Positions 19,280 to 30,769 of a DNA stretch of 56,451 nucleotides are shown piece by piece. Numbering within the stretch: position 1 is the stretch's first letter; the number at the start of each line of letters is the position of its first letter. The position numbers and the translations under genes are program-made. Below the pieces are notes generated by a model, which had not been told where the DNA came from, did not search any database, and was given only the letters and a program-made list of their open reading frames with translations. The DNA comes from Candidatus Nitrotoga sp. M5 (lineage in GTDB: Bacteria > Pseudomonadota > Gammaproteobacteria > Burkholderiales > Gallionellaceae), in contig NZ_CAKMNW010000065.1 of assembly GCF_927904885.1 (NCBI RefSeq), positions 1 through 56,451 of the forward strand. The letters are read 5' to 3'.

Positions 19280-19645
19280 TTACTTCTTGGCGCCGGCAAC
19301 AGACTTGCGCGGACCCTTGCGAGTACGTGCATTAGTGCGTGTACGCTGACCACGCACTGGTAAACCACGGCGATGACGTAACCCGCGATAGCAGCCCAAG
19401 TCCATCAACCTCTTTATATTCATCGAGATTTCTCGACGCAAATCACCTTCCACAGTAAATTTTGCGACTTCATCGCGTAATTTATCCATTTCTGCGTCTG
19501 CGAGATCTTTAATCTTGGTGGCAGCATTAACTCCGACAGTTGCGCAAATTTTACGCGCCCGAGTGTTACCGACACCATAGATCGCAGTCAAAGCGATAAC
19601 AGTATGTTGGTGATTTGGAATATTTACCCCTGCAATACGAGCCAT
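19280..19645 (-). CDS. rpsM: 30S ribosomal protein S13
   Basis: Head protein of the small subunit contacting the P-site tRNA and the L5 bridge (121 residues). [10 protein letters not shown] start, IYGVG helix-hairpin region and the basic [16 protein letters not shown] tail are all present. First gene of the alpha segment, after rpmJ. Confidence 0.98.
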   Translation of the reverse strand: MARIAGVNIPNHQHTVIALTAIYGVGNTRARKICATVGVNAATKIKDLADAEMDKLRDEVAKFTVEGDLRREISMNIKRLMDLGCYRGLRHRRGLPVRGQRTRTNARTRKGPRKSVAGAKK

Positions 19646-19715
19646 GCAACTACCCTATCGTTTAAAAAAGGCATTAAAAATTACCATTTGAGAGAGAGAC
19701 TTACCTCACCCTCAA

Positions 19716-19832
19716 TTAGCCCTGGCGTTGCTTGTGGCGTGCATCACTACTACAAATCACGCGCACAACCCCTTTACGCCGTATTATTTTACAATTACGA
19801 CAAACTTTTTTTACTGATGCTTGAACTTTCAT
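19716..19832 (-). CDS. rpmJ: 50S ribosomal protein L36
   Basis: A 38-residue protein read directly from the DNA; a short gene that is easily missed. Start [14 protein letters not shown]; Cys11, Cys14, Cys27 and His33 form the zinc site of the C+ form. It sits between infA and rpsM as expected, with an AGGAGAAAG-type binding site just upstream. Confidence 0.95.
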   Translation of the reverse strand: MKVQASVKKVCRNCKIIRRKGVVRVICSSDARHKQRQG

Positions 19833-19861
19833 TTCTTTCTCCTCAGCACTAAACACTACAA

Positions 19862-20080
19862 CTACTTGGCGCGGAACGTAATGCGCCCTTTGGTCAAGTC
19901 ATAAGGCGTCAGTTCAACCGTAACTTTATCCCCGGGCAAAATACGGATATAGTGCATACGCATTTTACCGGAGATATGACCTAATACAATATGGCCATTT
20001 TCTAGTTTAACTCGAAATGTTGCATTAGGAAGAGATTCTACAACCTCTCCCTGCATTTGCATTGCATCTTCTTTGGCCAT
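19862..20080 (-). CDS. infA: Translation initiation factor IF-1
   Basis: OB-fold factor (72 residues) that occupies the A site during initiation. [19 protein letters not shown] and the terminal GRITFR are family hallmarks. Its ATG overlaps the secY stop (TGATG), so translation is coupled. Confidence 0.97.
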   Translation of the reverse strand: MAKEDAMQMQGEVVESLPNATFRVKLENGHIVLGHISGKMRMHYIRILPGDKVTVELTPYDLTKGRITFRAK

Positions 20081-21411
20081 CAGCGAATCAACCCACCTTT
20101 AAAGTTTGCTTTCTTTAACAAGTTTTCATACTGATGCGTCATCAAATATGATTGAACTTGTGCCATAAAATCCATGGTCACCACAACCATAATTAACAAC
20201 GATGTACCACCGAAGTAGAATGGAACATTCCACTTTACAACAAGAAACTCTGGCAAAAGGCAAACCAAAGTTACATACACAGCGCCCACTAAAGTCAAGC
20301 GTAGCATAATACTTTCAATATAACGGGCAGTAAAATCACCTGGACGAATTCCGGGTAAAAATGCGCCACTCTTTTTCAGATTCTCTGCCGTTTCTTTTGG
20401 ATTAAAGACCAATGCCGTATAAAAGAAACAGAAGAAAATTATAGCAGTAGCATAAAGAATTACATATATCGGCTGACCGGGTGACAGCATATCACTGACA
20501 TCCTTCAGCCAAGTAAACCCTTGTCCGCTAGCAGACCAGCCAGCTAAAGTAGCTGGAAATAAAATTATACTTGAAGCAAAAATCGGTGGAATAACGCCAG
20601 CCATATTAACCTTCAATGGTAAATGTGAGCTTTGACCCCCGTAAACTTTATTACCTACTTGACGCTTAGCGTAATTAACAAGAATTTTTCGCTGGCCTCG
20701 TTCAACAAAAACCACTAACGCTGTTATACCAATTGCACCAAAAAACAACAATAAAACTAATGGTATAGAGAAAGCACCGGTACGGGCCAACTCAAGGGTA
20801 CTACCAATTGCTGTAGGTAATCCAGCAGCAATCCCAGCAAAAATAATCAGAGAGATACCATTCCCTAAGCCGCGTTCAGTAATTTGCTCACCCAACCACA
20901 TTAAAAACATTGTGCCCGACACTAAAGTAATAACCGTAGTCATCTGAAACATCATACCAGGATGTAACACTAGACCTGCTTGAGACTGAAGTGCCACAGA
21001 CATTCCGAAGGCCTGAAACAAAGCTAACATCAACGTGCCATAGCGAGTGTACTGAGTAATCTTACGTCGACCAGACTCACCCTCTTTCTTCAGCTGCTCT
21101 AGATGCGGGACCGCATGAGTGGCCAGCTGCATGATAATTGATGCAGATATATATGGCATAATGCCAAGAGCAAGTATCGTAAAGCGTGAAAGCGCACCGC
21201 CAGAGAACATGTTAAACATGCCGAGTATGCCGCTTTTTTGAGAATCAAATAAATCGGCCAATACAACTGGATCTATACCCGGAACAGGAATATGCGCACC
21301 TATACGGTAAACAACTAATGCTCCCAACAAAAACCATAAACGACGTCCTAGATCGCCAAATTTTCCGTTTTTGGAACGACTTTTAGCAACCGCATCCACT
21401 GAACCAACCAT
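20080..21411 (-). CDS. secY: Protein translocase subunit SecY
   Basis: Channel subunit of the SecYEG translocon, with ten membrane helices in 443 residues. It contains the plug/TM2 region [20 protein letters not shown] and the cytoplasmic loop [20 protein letters not shown]. The ATG overlaps the rplO stop (TAATG). SecE lies 26 kb away in the same supercluster. Confidence 0.98.
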   Translation of the reverse strand: MVGSVDAVAKSRSKNGKFGDLGRRLWFLLGALVVYRIGAHIPVPGIDPVVLADLFDSQKSGILGMFNMFSGGALSRFTILALGIMPYISASIIMQLATHAVPHLEQLKKEGESGRRKITQYTRYGTLMLALFQAFGMSVALQSQAGLVLHPGMMFQMTTVITLVSGTMFLMWLGEQITERGLGNGISLIIFAGIAAGLPTAIGSTLELARTGAFSIPLVLLLFFGAIGITALVVFVERGQRKILVNYAKRQVGNKVYGGQSSHLPLKVNMAGVIPPIFASSIILFPATLAGWSASGQGFTWLKDVSDMLSPGQPIYVILYATAIIFFCFFYTALVFNPKETAENLKKSGAFLPGIRPGDFTARYIESIMLRLTLVGAVYVTLVCLLPEFLVVKWNVPFYFGGTSLLIMVVVTMDFMAQVQSYLMTHQYENLLKKANFKGGLIR

Positions 21412-21845
21412 TAATCTGTGATGCTACCGCCAGCAGCTTGTACTGCAGCAAGCGCACCTTTGCTAAGTAACAATCCCTGTAGTTTAACTGAACGCTTGAT
21501 CTCGCCTGACAACACCACCTTGGCGACAAGTGCTGTAGCAGGAACAATTCCAGCCTGCTTCAATGCCAGTAAATCAATATTATCTACCGCTATTTTTTCC
21601 AAGTCAGACAAACGCACTTGAGCACAGTTAAACCGTGTCAAGGATACAAAACCACGCTTCGGTAACCGGCGTTGTAGCGGCATTTGACCACCTTCGAAAC
21701 CAACTTTGTGAAAACCACCAGACCGAGACTTTTGACCTTTATGACCACGACCGCAAGTTTTACCCAGACCGCAACCTATACCACGACCAACGCGACGTCT
21801 AGCATGCGCGGAGCCTACAGCAGGTTTAATTTTATTTAGTTGCAT
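21411..21845 (-). CDS. rplO: 50S ribosomal protein L15
   Basis: A 144-residue late-assembly protein of the large subunit, with the glycine/arginine-rich N-terminal extension ([21 protein letters not shown]) and the globular C-terminus. The start directly follows the rpmD stop. Confidence 0.97.
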   Translation of the reverse strand: MQLNKIKPAVGSAHARRRVGRGIGCGLGKTCGRGHKGQKSRSGGFHKVGFEGGQMPLQRRLPKRGFVSLTRFNCAQVRLSDLEKIAVDNIDLLALKQAGIVPATALVAKVVLSGEIKRSVKLQGLLLSKGALAAVQAAGGSITD

Positions 21846-22055
21846 TTATGCCTCGCATTTAACCAAGTAATAAACCTTATTAATCATTCCACGTACAGCC
21901 GGCGTATCTTCGACCAAGACCGTATGATTCAGCCGTCGCAAACCTAACCCACGTACACACGCACGATGAGATGATTTGGTTCCGATCACGCTTTTGACTA
22001 GCTTTACGCTAACCATCCCATTAATTGCTTTTTTTTCTAGTATAGACTGTGACAT
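21846..22055 (-). CDS. rpmD: 50S ribosomal protein L30
   Basis: A 69-residue form; most relatives have about 60. The core [25 protein letters not shown] is clear. The extra N-terminal residues (MSQSILEKK) follow a GGGGTAAGGA binding site and a start 4 bases after rpsE, so the longer start is kept; an internal ATG (MVSVKL) is the alternative. Confidence 0.95.
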   Translation of the reverse strand: MSQSILEKKAINGMVSVKLVKSVIGTKSSHRACVRGLGLRRLNHTVLVEDTPAVRGMINKVYYLVKCEA

Positions 22056-22059
22056 TTCC

Positions 22060-22584
22060 TTACCCCTGAAGATCTTCTATGCTAATTCCACGTTTAGCAG
22101 CAATTTCAGATGGAGAATTAACAGACTGCAATCCATTCAGAGTTGCACGTACAACATTATATGGATTACTAGAGCCAATGCATTTTGCCAATACGTTATG
22201 CACGCCCACGGCCTCAAACACAGCACGCATTGCGCCACCCGCTATAATTCCCGTACCTTCCGATGCTGGTTGCATGTATACCTTAGCAGCGCCGTGTCGC
22301 CCAATCACAGTATGATGTAACGTACCTTTGTTTAAATTAACATTAACCATTTTCTTACGTGCTTCTTCCATCGATTTTTGCACAGCGACCGGCACTTCTT
22401 TTGACTTACCCTTACCCATACCAATGCGACCGTCACCATCGCCCACTACGGTTAGCGCAGCAAACCCCATGATGCGTCCGCCCTTCACAACCTTAGTCAC
22501 ACGATTAATTGAAATCATCTTCTCAATAAGACCATCACCACGATCTTCAGATTGCTGCATTCTTCCCTGTGCTTTAGCCATCAT
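22060..22584 (-). CDS. rpsE: 30S ribosomal protein S5
   Basis: Small-subunit accuracy protein (174 residues), site of spectinomycin-resistance mutations in other bacteria. The double-stranded RNA-binding-like domain contains [16 protein letters not shown] and the C-terminal fold has GHVN-type [11 protein letters not shown]. No resistance change is evident in the VVKGGR loop. Confidence 0.97.
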   Translation of the reverse strand: MMAKAQGRMQQSEDRGDGLIEKMISINRVTKVVKGGRIMGFAALTVVGDGDGRIGMGKGKSKEVPVAVQKSMEEARKKMVNVNLNKGTLHHTVIGRHGAAKVYMQPASEGTGIIAGGAMRAVFEAVGVHNVLAKCIGSSNPYNVVRATLNGLQSVNSPSEIAAKRGISIEDLQG

Positions 22585-22594
22585 TCACCTCAAG

Positions 22595-22951
22595 TTAAAA
22601 CTTCAAGCCATGCTCACGTGCCGAAGCTGCAAGCGCTTTTACGCGGCCATGATATTTATAACCAGACCGATCAAAAGCCACTTCGGCAATACCAGCACCC
22701 TTAGCTCTTTCAGCGATACGCTTACCCACAAGAATGGCAGCAGCTATATTACCTCCATTCGAAAACTCCTTACGGACTTCAACCTCTAACGTAGAAGCAC
22801 TCACTAATATTTTACCTCCACAAGCAGAAATTACTTGAGCATAAATATGCAAATTACTACGTCGAATCGATAATCTAACAGATTTCTGATCAGCAATTCT
22901 TGCTCGAGTTTTACGTGCCCTGCGCTGACGCGCATCATTCTTGATAAACAT
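22595..22951 (-). CDS. rplR: 50S ribosomal protein L18
   Basis: Central protuberance protein binding 5S rRNA (118 residues). The frame extends to a TTG at 22963, but the GAGGCGG just before ATG 22951 is the ribosome binding site and would be buried in that longer frame. [11 protein letters not shown] and the terminal AREHGLKF are diagnostic. Confidence 0.96.
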   Translation of the reverse strand: MFIKNDARQRRARKTRARIADQKSVRLSIRRSNLHIYAQVISACGGKILVSASTLEVEVRKEFSNGGNIAAAILVGKRIAERAKGAGIAEVAFDRSGYKYHGRVKALAASAREHGLKF

Positions 22952-22963
22952 AATCCGCCTCAA

Positions 22964-23497
22964 TTATTTTTTCTTAGTTTCTTTCAACTTCACCACCTCT
23001 TCAGCATACCTAACTCCTTTACCTTTGTAAGGCTCAGGTCTGCGGAATGCACGAATTTCAGCGGCGACTTGTCCGACTTGTTGCTTACTTGAGCTCTTCA
23101 ATACAACTTCTGTTTGAGTCGGCGTTGAAACCGCCACACCATCAGGCACTTTATAGGCCACAGGATGAGAAAAACCAAGAGACAAATTAAGAGTATCACC
23201 AGAAGCCTGCGCCCGATACCCGACTCCGACCAATGATAATTTGCGTTCGAAGCCCTTGGACACTCCCAGAACATTATTAGCAATAAGCGCTCGTATTGTT
23301 CCGGACATAGCGACTGCTTTTGCAGACTCATTAGTAGCCTTGCATAGCAACTCTTGACCCTCCTGCGTCACAAGAACTTCATGACACAGCACTTGTTTCA
23401 TTGTCCCCAACGGACCCTTAACAGAAACTTCATTTAAACCAAGCGTCACTTCGACACCAGCAGGCAATACAATTGGATTTTTAGCGACTCTAGACAT
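22964..23497 (-). CDS. rplF: 50S ribosomal protein L6
   Basis: Large-subunit protein near the sarcin-ricin loop (177 residues, two repeated folds). MSRVAKNPI start and the C-terminal [13 protein letters not shown] signature are present. Confidence 0.98.
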   Translation of the reverse strand: MSRVAKNPIVLPAGVEVTLGLNEVSVKGPLGTMKQVLCHEVLVTQEGQELLCKATNESAKAVAMSGTIRALIANNVLGVSKGFERKLSLVGVGYRAQASGDTLNLSLGFSHPVAYKVPDGVAVSTPTQTEVVLKSSSKQQVGQVAAEIRAFRRPEPYKGKGVRYAEEVVKLKETKKK

Positions 23498-23507
23498 AAT
23501 TACCTCG

Positions 23508-23903
23508 TTACGCGACTATGCACAAAACTTCGCCACCGATACCGTTAGCGCGTGCTTTGCGGTCAGTCATCAACCCTTTTGAGGTAGAAACAATAGCAAT
23601 ACCCAAGCCATTCATAACCTTTGGTATATCATCGCAGCCTTTGTACATACGCAATCCAGGACGACTAACGCGCTGAATTTTTTCGATTACAGGACGACCT
23701 GCATAGTATTTCAGCCCAATTTCGAGCGTAGGCTTACTGCCTTCACTAGAAACATTATATTCATCTACATAACCCTCATCCTGCAGCACCCTGGCAATCG
23801 CCACCTTTAATTTAGAAGAAGGCATTTTTACATTAATTTTATCCGCCATTTGCGCATTTCTTATTCGCGTCAACATGTCAGAAATCGGATCACTCATGCT
23901 CAT
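23508..23903 (-). CDS. rpsH: 30S ribosomal protein S8
   Basis: Primary 16S rRNA binder (131 residues) and in E. coli the repressor of the spc operon. [14 protein letters not shown] and the C-terminal [13 protein letters not shown] are clear. An AGAGGTG site precedes ATG 23903. Confidence 0.97.
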   Translation of the reverse strand: MSMSDPISDMLTRIRNAQMADKINVKMPSSKLKVAIARVLQDEGYVDEYNVSSEGSKPTLEIGLKYYAGRPVIEKIQRVSRPGLRMYKGCDDIPKVMNGLGIAIVSTSKGLMTDRKARANGIGGEVLCIVA

Positions 23904-23913
23904 AAATTCACCT

Positions 23914-24219
23914 CTACCAGCTTGCCTTAATTACGCCAGGTACCTCACCACGCATTATAAATTCGCGTAACTTAATACGACCCAGACCGAACTTGCTAAA
24001 TACTCCACGTGGACGACCAGTTAACGAACAACGGTTTCGCAAACGTACAGGACTCGAATTTCGAGGGAGCGCCTGCAACTTCAGCCGGGCTATATGCCTA
24101 TCTTCATCACTTAATTTTGCATTTGCGATTATCGCCAGTAAGTCAGAGCGTTTATCGGAATATTTCTTTACAATATCGCGACGCTTTTTTTCACGATTAA
24201 TGACAGCAGCTTTAGCCAT
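23914..24219 (-). CDS. rpsN: 30S ribosomal protein S14 (zinc-free form)
   Basis: A 101-residue S14 of the long, zinc-independent C- type, with a single cysteine and no CxxC pairs. It ends with FRELAxxG-like [22 protein letters not shown] elements. Together with the cysteine-rich S4 and L36, the cluster mixes zinc-binding and zinc-free versions. Confidence 0.97.
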   Translation of the reverse strand: MAKAAVINREKKRRDIVKKYSDKRSDLLAIIANAKLSDEDRHIARLKLQALPRNSSPVRLRNRCSLTGRPRGVFSKFGLGRIKLREFIMRGEVPGVIKASW

Positions 24220-24226
24220 TTTACCC

Positions 24227-24766
24227 TCAATTCTTCAATGGAAATTTGAAAGCCAACAGGAGCGCACGCGCTTCATCATCGGTTTTCGCACTAGTAGTAA
24301 TTGTTATATTCATGCCACGTAACGCATCAATTTTGTCATACTCAATCTCGGGAAAGATTATTTGCTCCTTGACACCCATATTGTAATTTCCACGGCCATC
24401 AAACGCCTTACCAGACATTCCACGAAAATCACGTATCCGTGGTATAGCAACTGTTACCAATCGATCTAGAAATTCATACATGCGTGACTTACGCAAAGTC
24501 ACCTTACAGCCAACAGGATAATCTTCACGGATTTTAAAGCCTGCGATTGATTTTTTAGATTTGGTAACAACTGGCTTTTGACCACTAATCTTCTGCATAT
24601 CACCAACAGCATGATCCATGACCTTTTTATCTGCCACAGCCTCACCCACACCCATGTTAAGTGTGATTTTTTCAATGCGAGGAACCTCCATTACGGATTT
24701 GTAACTAAATTGCTTCATAAGATCCGGCGCTACCGTACCTTTGTAAAAATCATATAGACGAGCCAT
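24227..24766 (-). CDS. rplE: 50S ribosomal protein L5
   Basis: A 5S rRNA-binding central protuberance protein (179 residues). [15 protein letters not shown] and the C-terminal [21 protein letters not shown] match the family. Confidence 0.98.
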   Translation of the reverse strand: MARLYDFYKGTVAPDLMKQFSYKSVMEVPRIEKITLNMGVGEAVADKKVMDHAVGDMQKISGQKPVVTKSKKSIAGFKIREDYPVGCKVTLRKSRMYEFLDRLVTVAIPRIRDFRGMSGKAFDGRGNYNMGVKEQIIFPEIEYDKIDALRGMNITITTSAKTDDEARALLLAFKFPLKN

Positions 24767-24778
24767 GCCATTCCTCCC

Positions 24779-25093
24779 TTACGCGTCAATCACTTCGCCA
24801 CTAGATTTAAAGACGCGCATTTTGCGACCATCTTCCAACGTTTTCACACCTACACGATCAGCCTTTTTTGAAGTCGAATTATAAATTGCGACATTGGAGG
24901 CGTGTATCGACATTTCCATAGGAACAATGCCACCAGACATGCCCTTTACAGGATTAGGCTTCTGATGCTTTTTAACCATGTTAACGCCACTAACCAGCAC
25001 ACGGTCATCAAGAACACGCAGCACATTACCGCGACTCCCTTTGTCTTTACCAGCAATGACAATCACATCATCATTCTTTTTTATCTTGCGCAT
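24779..25093 (-). CDS. rplX: 50S ribosomal protein L24
   Basis: Assembly initiator of the large subunit (104 residues) with an N-terminal KOW motif ([18 protein letters not shown]). Confidence 0.97.
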   Translation of the reverse strand: MRKIKKNDDVIVIAGKDKGSRGNVLRVLDDRVLVSGVNMVKKHQKPNPVKGMSGGIVPMEMSIHASNVAIYNSTSKKADRVGVKTLEDGRKMRVFKSSGEVIDA

Positions 25094-25142
25094 GACTCTT
25101 CCTTAGGATGCATTACATCGTACCTTACAACACCCTCTGACC

Positions 25143-25511
25143 TTAAAGCACTTCAGGGGCTAGGGACACGATTTTCATAAACCGCTCAGTTCTTAATTCA
25201 CGTGTAACCGGCCCGAAAATTCTAGTGCCGATTGGCTCGAGCTTTGCATTTAGCAAAACCGCTGCATTTCCGTCAAATTTTATCAAAGACCCGTCTGGAC
25301 GACGAACGCCCTTCGCAGTACGAACTACGACAGCACTGTAAACTTCACCTTTTTTTACTCGTGAACGCGGCGCAGCATCTTTTACACTAATCTTAATTAC
25401 ATCCCCAATTGCGGCATATCGGCGCTTGGATCCACCCAATACCTTTATGCACATAACGGAGCGAGCGCCAGTATTGTCAGCCACGCTCAAAACAGATTGC
25501 ATTTGAATCAT
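25143..25511 (-). CDS. rplN: 50S ribosomal protein L14
   Basis: Large-subunit protein at an intersubunit bridge (122 residues). [17 protein letters not shown] start is typical. It is the first gene of the spc operon, preceded by a 162-base leader containing a promoter. Confidence 0.98.
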   Translation of the reverse strand: MIQMQSVLSVADNTGARSVMCIKVLGGSKRRYAAIGDVIKISVKDAAPRSRVKKGEVYSAVVVRTAKGVRRPDGSLIKFDGNAAVLLNAKLEPIGTRIFGPVTRELRTERFMKIVSLAPEVL

Positions 25512-25673
25512 TATTTATACTCCAACTTTATCCGACACAATGGCGGCCAGTCTTGGGACCCGTAAGGGTTAGGTAGCCGCAAATCAGAGCAGCGGGGATA
25601 CGAAGCCTGACAGTATGCGTGTGATTATCAATTATTGCAAGCACTAAATGCAAAAACTATTGTTTACAGAAGA
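25512..25673 (-). promoter_or_regulatory. spc operon promoter and leader
   Basis: On the minus strand a -35-like TTGCAT (25648-25653) and a -10-like GATAAT (25624-25629) are separated by 18 bases, giving a transcript that starts near 25617 and has a leader of about 105 bases before rplN. The leader can fold around CCTTACGGGT-type complementary blocks. This gap is unusual in an otherwise tightly packed cluster and coincides with the S10/spc boundary. Confidence 0.6.
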
Positions 25674-25937
25674 CTAGGCAGCTTGAGATTTTTCAGCCAG
25701 CTTTGTCACACGCCAACTTTTTGTCTTAGCCAAAGGACGGCACTCTTCTATGGAAACCAAATCACCCTGATGATATTCATTGTTCTCGTCATGTGCATGG
25801 TATTTTTTTGATACACGTAGTACCTTACCCAACAGAGCGTGTTTAATTTTTCGTTCTACGAGCACGGTAATAGTTTTATCCATCTTATCACTTACAACAA
25901 TGCCAATCAGCGTACGCTTTAATTTAGTTGCACTCAT
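25674..25937 (-). CDS. rpsQ: 30S ribosomal protein S17
   Basis: OB-fold 16S rRNA-binding protein (87 residues), with [18 protein letters not shown] and the [11 protein letters not shown] signature. Last gene of the S10 operon. Confidence 0.97.
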   Translation of the reverse strand: MSATKLKRTLIGIVVSDKMDKTITVLVERKIKHALLGKVLRVSKKYHAHDENNEYHQGDLVSIEECRPLAKTKSWRVTKLAEKSQAA

Positions 25938-26128
25938 TGTTGAGCACCTTTTTCAGTCAATATAGTTTTCACGCGAGCAATGTCACGACGAACTTTGAGA
26001 AGTAGACTATTATTATTCAACTGCTGAGTTGCAACCTGCATTCGCAAGCCGAATTGCGCTTTGGTTAGGGACAGCAATTCCAGATCTAGATCTGTTATGG
26101 ATTTCATTCTTAATTCATTCACCTTCAT
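25934..26128 (-). CDS. rpmC: 50S ribosomal protein L29
   Basis: A 64-residue helical protein at the tunnel exit. [10 protein letters not shown] start and [12 protein letters not shown] with the terminal IARVKTIL segment. Overlaps rpsQ by 4 bases. Confidence 0.96.
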   Translation of the reverse strand: MKVNELRMKSITDLDLELLSLTKAQFGLRMQVATQQLNNNSLLLKVRRDIARVKTILTEKGAQQ

Positions 26129-26130
26129 TA

Positions 26131-26547
26131 TTATGCCCCTACCTGTCTAATTACGAACGTTGTAGCAATTGGTAACTTAGCAGAAGCCAAACGGAAAGCT
26201 TCACGTGCTATCAACTCCTCAACGCCATCCATTTCGTACAGCATCTTTCCAGGTTGAATTTCAGCAACATAATATTCCGGATTACCCTTACCGTTACCCA
26301 TACGAACTTCAGCAGGCTTTTGAGATATCGGCTTATCCGGGAAAATTCGAATCCATATACGACCACCTCGTTTAATGTGGCGCGTCATAGCGCGCCTGGC
26401 TGCTTCTATTTGACGTGCCGTTATGCGACCACGTGCAACAGCTTTGAGACCAAACTCTCCAAAACTAACCTTATTGCCACGTGTAGCTATACCAGTATTA
26501 CGCCCTTTTTGCTCTTTGCGGAACTTTCTTCTAGCTGGCTGCAACAT
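26131..26547 (-). CDS. rplP: 50S ribosomal protein L16
   Basis: Protein near the peptidyl transferase centre and A-site tRNA (138 residues). [16 protein letters not shown] start, and the [12 protein letters not shown] loop. Its first codons overlap the end of rpsC by 17 bases. Confidence 0.98.
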   Translation of the reverse strand: MLQPARRKFRKEQKGRNTGIATRGNKVSFGEFGLKAVARGRITARQIEAARRAMTRHIKRGGRIWIRIFPDKPISQKPAEVRMGNGKGNPEYYVAEIQPGKMLYEMDGVEELIAREAFRLASAKLPIATTFVIRQVGA

Positions 26548-27244
26548 GTTTTGACCCCGGCTTTCTTACTCTCTTTTCAGGCGTAGAAGTTATAGGCGCG
26601 GAAATCTCTTCCACCCCAGCTTGATCACCCTTATAAACCCACACTTTGACACCAATAATACCATAAGTTGTTTTTGCCTCTGCGGTACCGTAATCAACAT
26701 TAGCACGAAGAGTATGCAAAGGGACACGACCTTCACGATACCACTCTGAACGCGCTATTTCGATTCCATTTAGGCGTCCAGCACTCATAATTTTGACACC
26801 CTGTGCACCTAGGCGCATAGCATTCTGCATAGCTCGCTTCATAGCACGACGAAACATAATGCGCTTCTCCAACTGCGAAGTTATACTTTCAGCAATTAGC
26901 TGAGCATCAATTTCCGGCTTTCGAACTTCCTCAATGTTTAGAGCAACATCGGGCAACCCCATTCGCTTCCTGAGCTCAGTACGCAGAGCTTCAATATCCT
27001 CACCCTTTTTACCAATCACAACACCAGGACGAGCAGTATAAATTGTTATTTTTGCGTTTTTAGCTGGTCGCTCAATGACAATTTTAGAGACACCAGCTCC
27101 GAATAGTCTCTTCTTTAAGTATTCGCGAACCTCAATATCCTTTAGCAGCATTCCAGCGAAATTTTTACTGTCAGCATACCACTTAGAAGTCCAGTTTTTC
27201 TGCACGCTCAATCGGAATCCGATTGGATGAATTTTCTGTCCCAT
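26531..27244 (-). CDS. rpsC: 30S ribosomal protein S3
   Basis: Head protein forming the mRNA entry channel (237 residues). An N-terminal KH domain ([16 protein letters not shown]) and a C-terminal S3 domain are present. ATG 27244 gives [12 protein letters not shown], the usual start; the longer open frame runs into rplV. Confidence 0.98.
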   Translation of the reverse strand: MGQKIHPIGFRLSVQKNWTSKWYADSKNFAGMLLKDIEVREYLKKRLFGAGVSKIVIERPAKNAKITIYTARPGVVIGKKGEDIEALRTELRKRMGLPDVALNIEEVRKPEIDAQLIAESITSQLEKRIMFRRAMKRAMQNAMRLGAQGVKIMSAGRLNGIEIARSEWYREGRVPLHTLRANVDYGTAEAKTTYGIIGVKVWVYKGDQAGVEEISAPITSTPEKRVRKPGSKHVAAS

Positions 27245-27251
27245 ATCTGCT

Positions 27252-27581
27252 TTAGCTCCCGACGATAATCGTAATGTGACAGGTCTGCTTCTCGATACTA
27301 TTGCCTCGCCCTTTTGCACGAGCTGACGTCCTCTTCAGTGAGGCTGCTTTATCCACATAGATTGTGGCAACCCTTAGATCATCTATATCGGCTCCATCAT
27401 TATGCTCAGCATTCGCGATAGCAGACTCCAAACCTTTTTTAATAATTACAGCTGCTTTTTTAGGACTAAAAGAAAGAGTATTTAAAGCCCTACTTACTGA
27501 TAAACCACGAATTTGATCCGCCACTAAACGGCCCTTCTGAGCCGATATGCGCACACCCTTCACCACTGCGACTGTGTTCAT
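27252..27581 (-). CDS. rplV: 50S ribosomal protein L22
   Basis: Exit-tunnel protein (109 residues); its long hairpin contains [12 protein letters not shown], the macrolide-sensitivity region, with no deletion visible. [12 protein letters not shown] is diagnostic. Confidence 0.97.
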   Translation of the reverse strand: MNTVAVVKGVRISAQKGRLVADQIRGLSVSRALNTLSFSPKKAAVIIKKGLESAIANAEHNDGADIDDLRVATIYVDKAASLKRTSARAKGRGNSIEKQTCHITIIVGS

Positions 27582-27590
27582 AACATCTCC

Positions 27591-27875
27591 TTATTTTTTT
27601 CTGACTACAGCCTTTTTATCAGCAGCATGCCCTTTGAAAGGGCGAGTCAACGAGAATTCGCCAAGTTTATGACCCACCATGTTCTCAGAGATGTACACAG
27701 GCACATGTTGCTTACCATTATGCACAGCAATAGTCAGACCGATAAATTCCGGCAACACAGTAGAACGACGCGACCAAGTTTTCACTGGTCGTTTATCGTT
27801 GGTGGCGCGTACCGCCTCGACTTTCTTTACTAAGTAAGCATCGACGAATGGACCTTTTTTAATGGAACGTGCCAT
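27591..27875 (-). CDS. rpsS: 30S ribosomal protein S19
   Basis: Head protein (94 residues) bridging to L5. [15 protein letters not shown] start and [16 protein letters not shown] signature. Confidence 0.98.
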   Translation of the reverse strand: MARSIKKGPFVDAYLVKKVEAVRATNDKRPVKTWSRRSTVLPEFIGLTIAVHNGKQHVPVYISENMVGHKLGEFSLTRPFKGHAADKKAVVRKK

Positions 27876-27880
27876 AATTT

Positions 27881-28714
27881 TTACCCTTTATTCTGAAAGC
27901 GGCGGCGAACTATCATGCCACTAGTGCGCTTGTTGCGACGCGTACGAAAACCTTTGGCAGGCACCCCCCATGGACTAACAGGATTACGACCAGCAGCAGT
28001 TTTTCCTTCACCACCTCCATGAGGATGGTCTACCGGATTCATAACTACACCTCGTACCGTAGGCCGCACACCTCGCCAACGCATCGCACCAGCTTTACCA
28101 ACAGACCTTAAACTGTGCTCAGCATTACCAACCTCACCCATAGTAGCCTTACAGTCCACATGCACCTTACGAATTTCTCCGGAGCGTAACCGCAATTGTG
28201 CATAACCTCCTTCACGCGCTAACAGCTGCACTGATGTGCCAGCCGAGCGAGCCAATTGCGCCCCCTTGCCTGGCAACATTTCTATGCAGTGTATAGTTGA
28301 ACCCACTGGTATATTGCGCAAAGGCAATGCGTTGCCTGCCTTAATTGGCGCCTCTGACCCACTCACCAATTGAGCACCAGCTTTCACCCCCTTCGGAGCG
28401 ATAATGTAACGACGTTCACCATCCGTATAGCACAAGAGTGCCAAGTGCGCACTACGGTTTGGGTCATATTCCAAGTGCTCGACTGTTGCTGAAACACCAT
28501 CTTTATCCCGCTTAAAATCAACAATTCGATAGTTTTTTTTGTGTCCACCACCCATATGACGGACCGTGATATGCCCATTATGATTACGACCCGCAGTTCT
28601 ATTCTTTTTTTCGACTAGCGGAGCATGAGGCTTACCCTTGTACAGGTCACTATTTACCACCCGCACTACAGCTCGCCGCCCAGGAGAACTTGGTTTAAGT
28701 TTGATCAGCGCCAT
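27881..28714 (-). CDS. rplB: 50S ribosomal protein L2
   Basis: Core large-subunit protein (277 residues) required for peptidyl transfer. The OB and SH3-like domains are complete and the conserved [13 protein letters not shown] loop with its essential His is present. Confidence 0.98.
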   Translation of the reverse strand: MALIKLKPSSPGRRAVVRVVNSDLYKGKPHAPLVEKKNRTAGRNHNGHITVRHMGGGHKKNYRIVDFKRDKDGVSATVEHLEYDPNRSAHLALLCYTDGERRYIIAPKGVKAGAQLVSGSEAPIKAGNALPLRNIPVGSTIHCIEMLPGKGAQLARSAGTSVQLLAREGGYAQLRLRSGEIRKVHVDCKATMGEVGNAEHSLRSVGKAGAMRWRGVRPTVRGVVMNPVDHPHGGGEGKTAAGRNPVSPWGVPAKGFRTRRNKRTSGMIVRRRFQNKG

Positions 28715-28716
28715 AA

Positions 28717-29034
28717 TTACCCTTGCTCACTCTCTGAAAAATTTATCTTCTGACCGGGCGCGAGGCATACATACGCCTTCTTCCAATCTTTACGTCGGCC
28801 CATGAACTTCCCGAAGCGCTTTTGCTTACCCTTTACAAGAGTAACCTGCACATTCACGACACCCACCTTAAACATCAACTCGACCGCAGCTTTAATCTCT
28901 GGTTTCGTAGAAGTTGTATCAACACGAAAAATTACTTGCTCATGTGCATCAGACACATAGGTTGCTTTTTCAGATATAACAGGAGCTTGCAGCACATTCA
29001 TCAAACGTTCTTGGCTGAATTTCATATTACTCAT
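28717..29034 (-). CDS. rplW: 50S ribosomal protein L23
   Basis: Tunnel-exit docking site for trigger factor and SRP (105 residues). [13 protein letters not shown] start region and the [15 protein letters not shown] segment. Overlaps rplD by 4 bases. Confidence 0.97.
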   Translation of the reverse strand: MSNMKFSQERLMNVLQAPVISEKATYVSDAHEQVIFRVDTTSTKPEIKAAVELMFKVGVVNVQVTLVKGKQKRFGKFMGRRKDWKKAYVCLAPGQKINFSESEQG

Positions 29035-29660
29035 GCCAACACCTCCTCAATTTTTCTTACAGCATCGAGCGTAACTAGTGTCTTAGGGAAATGAACTAAG
29101 CTCACCGGATCTACCTGATGAGCCTCCAAAATGACTACGTTTGGCAAATTTCGCGAAGACAGATATAAATTATCATCAAGACTATCAACAATCACCAGCA
29201 CTCGCCCTGAATCAAAACCCATATTCAGCATCATCTGCGCAAAGAGCTTAGTCTTAGGCGCGTCTAACGCCAGCTTGCCAACAACGGTTAAACGATTTTC
29301 ACGCAGCAATTGCGAAAAAATAGAAGCCAAACCAGCACGATACATTTTTCGATTAATCTTCTGAGTAAAATTTTCTTTCGAAGTATTCGGAAATATATTA
29401 CCACCACCCCGCCACAACGGGCTGGACGCCATACCCGCACGCGCACGGCCAGTACCTTTTTGAGCCCATGGTTTACGCGTACTCTTTGCAATTTCACTGC
29501 GATCTTTTTGCTTGCTATTTCCAAAACGAGCATTTGCCTGATACGCAACAACAAGCTGGTGAATCAACGCCTCATTGTATTCGCGTCCAAACAACTCTTC
29601 TGAGGCAGAAACAGTCTCGCTGGCCAATCCATTACCGTCAATAACTTTAAGCTCCATCAT
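29031..29660 (-). CDS. rplD: 50S ribosomal protein L4
   Basis: Tunnel protein (209 residues). In E. coli it represses its own S10 operon. The extended loop with [21 protein letters not shown] is complete. Overlaps rplC by 4 bases. Confidence 0.97.
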   Translation of the reverse strand: MMELKVIDGNGLASETVSASEELFGREYNEALIHQLVVAYQANARFGNSKQKDRSEIAKSTRKPWAQKGTGRARAGMASSPLWRGGGNIFPNTSKENFTQKINRKMYRAGLASIFSQLLRENRLTVVGKLALDAPKTKLFAQMMLNMGFDSGRVLVIVDSLDDNLYLSSRNLPNVVILEAHQVDPVSLVHFPKTLVTLDAVRKIEEVLA

Positions 29661-30301
29661 TCACCCACCTTTATTGCCGGACGAACCATCACATCCCCGC
29701 CCTTTGAGCCTGGAACTGACCCCATGATCAACAACAGCTGACGATCTACATCAATACGGACTATCTTAAGGTTTTGAACGGTACGACGCACATCTCCAAG
29801 ATGGCCGCACATACGCTTTCCTGGGAATACGCGACCAGGATCTTGCGCCATACCAATAGAACCTGGCACATTATGAGACAATGAATTACCGTGAGTAGCA
29901 CGACCCGACCTAAAATGATAACGCTTGATTACACCACTGAAACCCTTACCAAGTGTAGAACCAGTTACGTCAACTTTTTGACCAACCTTAAACATATCTA
30001 CGCTCAGCGCGCCACCCGCTTGCAAACCACTCAATTCACCAGGAGTAGCCACAAATTCCTTTTGAACGCTTCCCGCAATCACGGCAGCCTTTGCGAAATG
30101 TCCTGCTGCAGACTTGTTAACTCGGCTTGCGCGACGCTCACCAAACGCAACTTGAACTGCGCTGTAACCATCAACAGCAATGGATTTAATCTGGGTAATG
30201 CGATTATTAGACACGTCCAACACCGTCACCGGAAGAGATACTCCTTCATCGGTAAAAATGCGGGTCATGCCAATCTTTCGACCGACAAGTCCTAAACTCA
30301 T
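29657..30301 (-). CDS. rplC: 50S ribosomal protein L3
   Basis: Core assembly protein near the peptidyl transferase centre (214 residues). [16 protein letters not shown] start, preceded by AAGAAGGA; the frame itself opens 13 codons further upstream without support. [17 protein letters not shown] with the glutamine methylation region is present. Confidence 0.97.
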   Translation of the reverse strand: MSLGLVGRKIGMTRIFTDEGVSLPVTVLDVSNNRITQIKSIAVDGYSAVQVAFGERRASRVNKSAAGHFAKAAVIAGSVQKEFVATPGELSGLQAGGALSVDMFKVGQKVDVTGSTLGKGFSGVIKRYHFRSGRATHGNSLSHNVPGSIGMAQDPGRVFPGKRMCGHLGDVRRTVQNLKIVRIDVDRQLLLIMGSVPGSKGGDVMVRPAIKVGE

Positions 30302-30367
30302 TCTTATATCCTTCTTAAGGGGCTGACTACAATTGGCCAACCGATTTAAACCCTACAAATTCAGCAA

Positions 30368-30679
30368 TTACTGCAACTTGATTACAACATCGACACCCGC
30401 GGGAAGATCTAATTTCATTAGTGCATCAACAGTTTTTTCGGTTGGATCAACAATATCTAACATACGAAGATGGGTTCGAATTTCAAACTGGTCGCGCGAA
30501 GTCTTATTTACGTGAGGTGACCGCAAAACGTCGAAACGCTCAATTTTAGTAGGAAGGGGAATCGGACCTTTTACGACCGCACCAGTGCGCTTCGCAGTAT
30601 CTACAATTCGAGATGCAGACTGATCAATCAGCCGATAATCAAATGCCTTCAGACGGATACGAATGTTCTGACTTTTCAT
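30368..30679 (-). CDS. rpsJ: 30S ribosomal protein S10
   Basis: Head protein, and as NusE part of transcription antitermination complexes (103 residues). [14 protein letters not shown] start and [15 protein letters not shown] signature. First gene of the S10 operon; a TATAAT hexamer on the minus strand at 30734-30739 is a possible local promoter element between tuf and rpsJ. Confidence 0.98.
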   Translation of the reverse strand: MKSQNIRIRLKAFDYRLIDQSASRIVDTAKRTGAVVKGPIPLPTKIERFDVLRSPHVNKTSRDQFEIRTHLRMLDIVDPTEKTVDALMKLDLPAGVDVVIKLQ

Positions 30680-30769
30680 AATTTTTTACTCTACTTTTTA
30701 GTAGTTACTACCGCATGTGCGGGTTAACAAGCTATTATACAGCATTATATTATTTTACAGCGCGCAATA

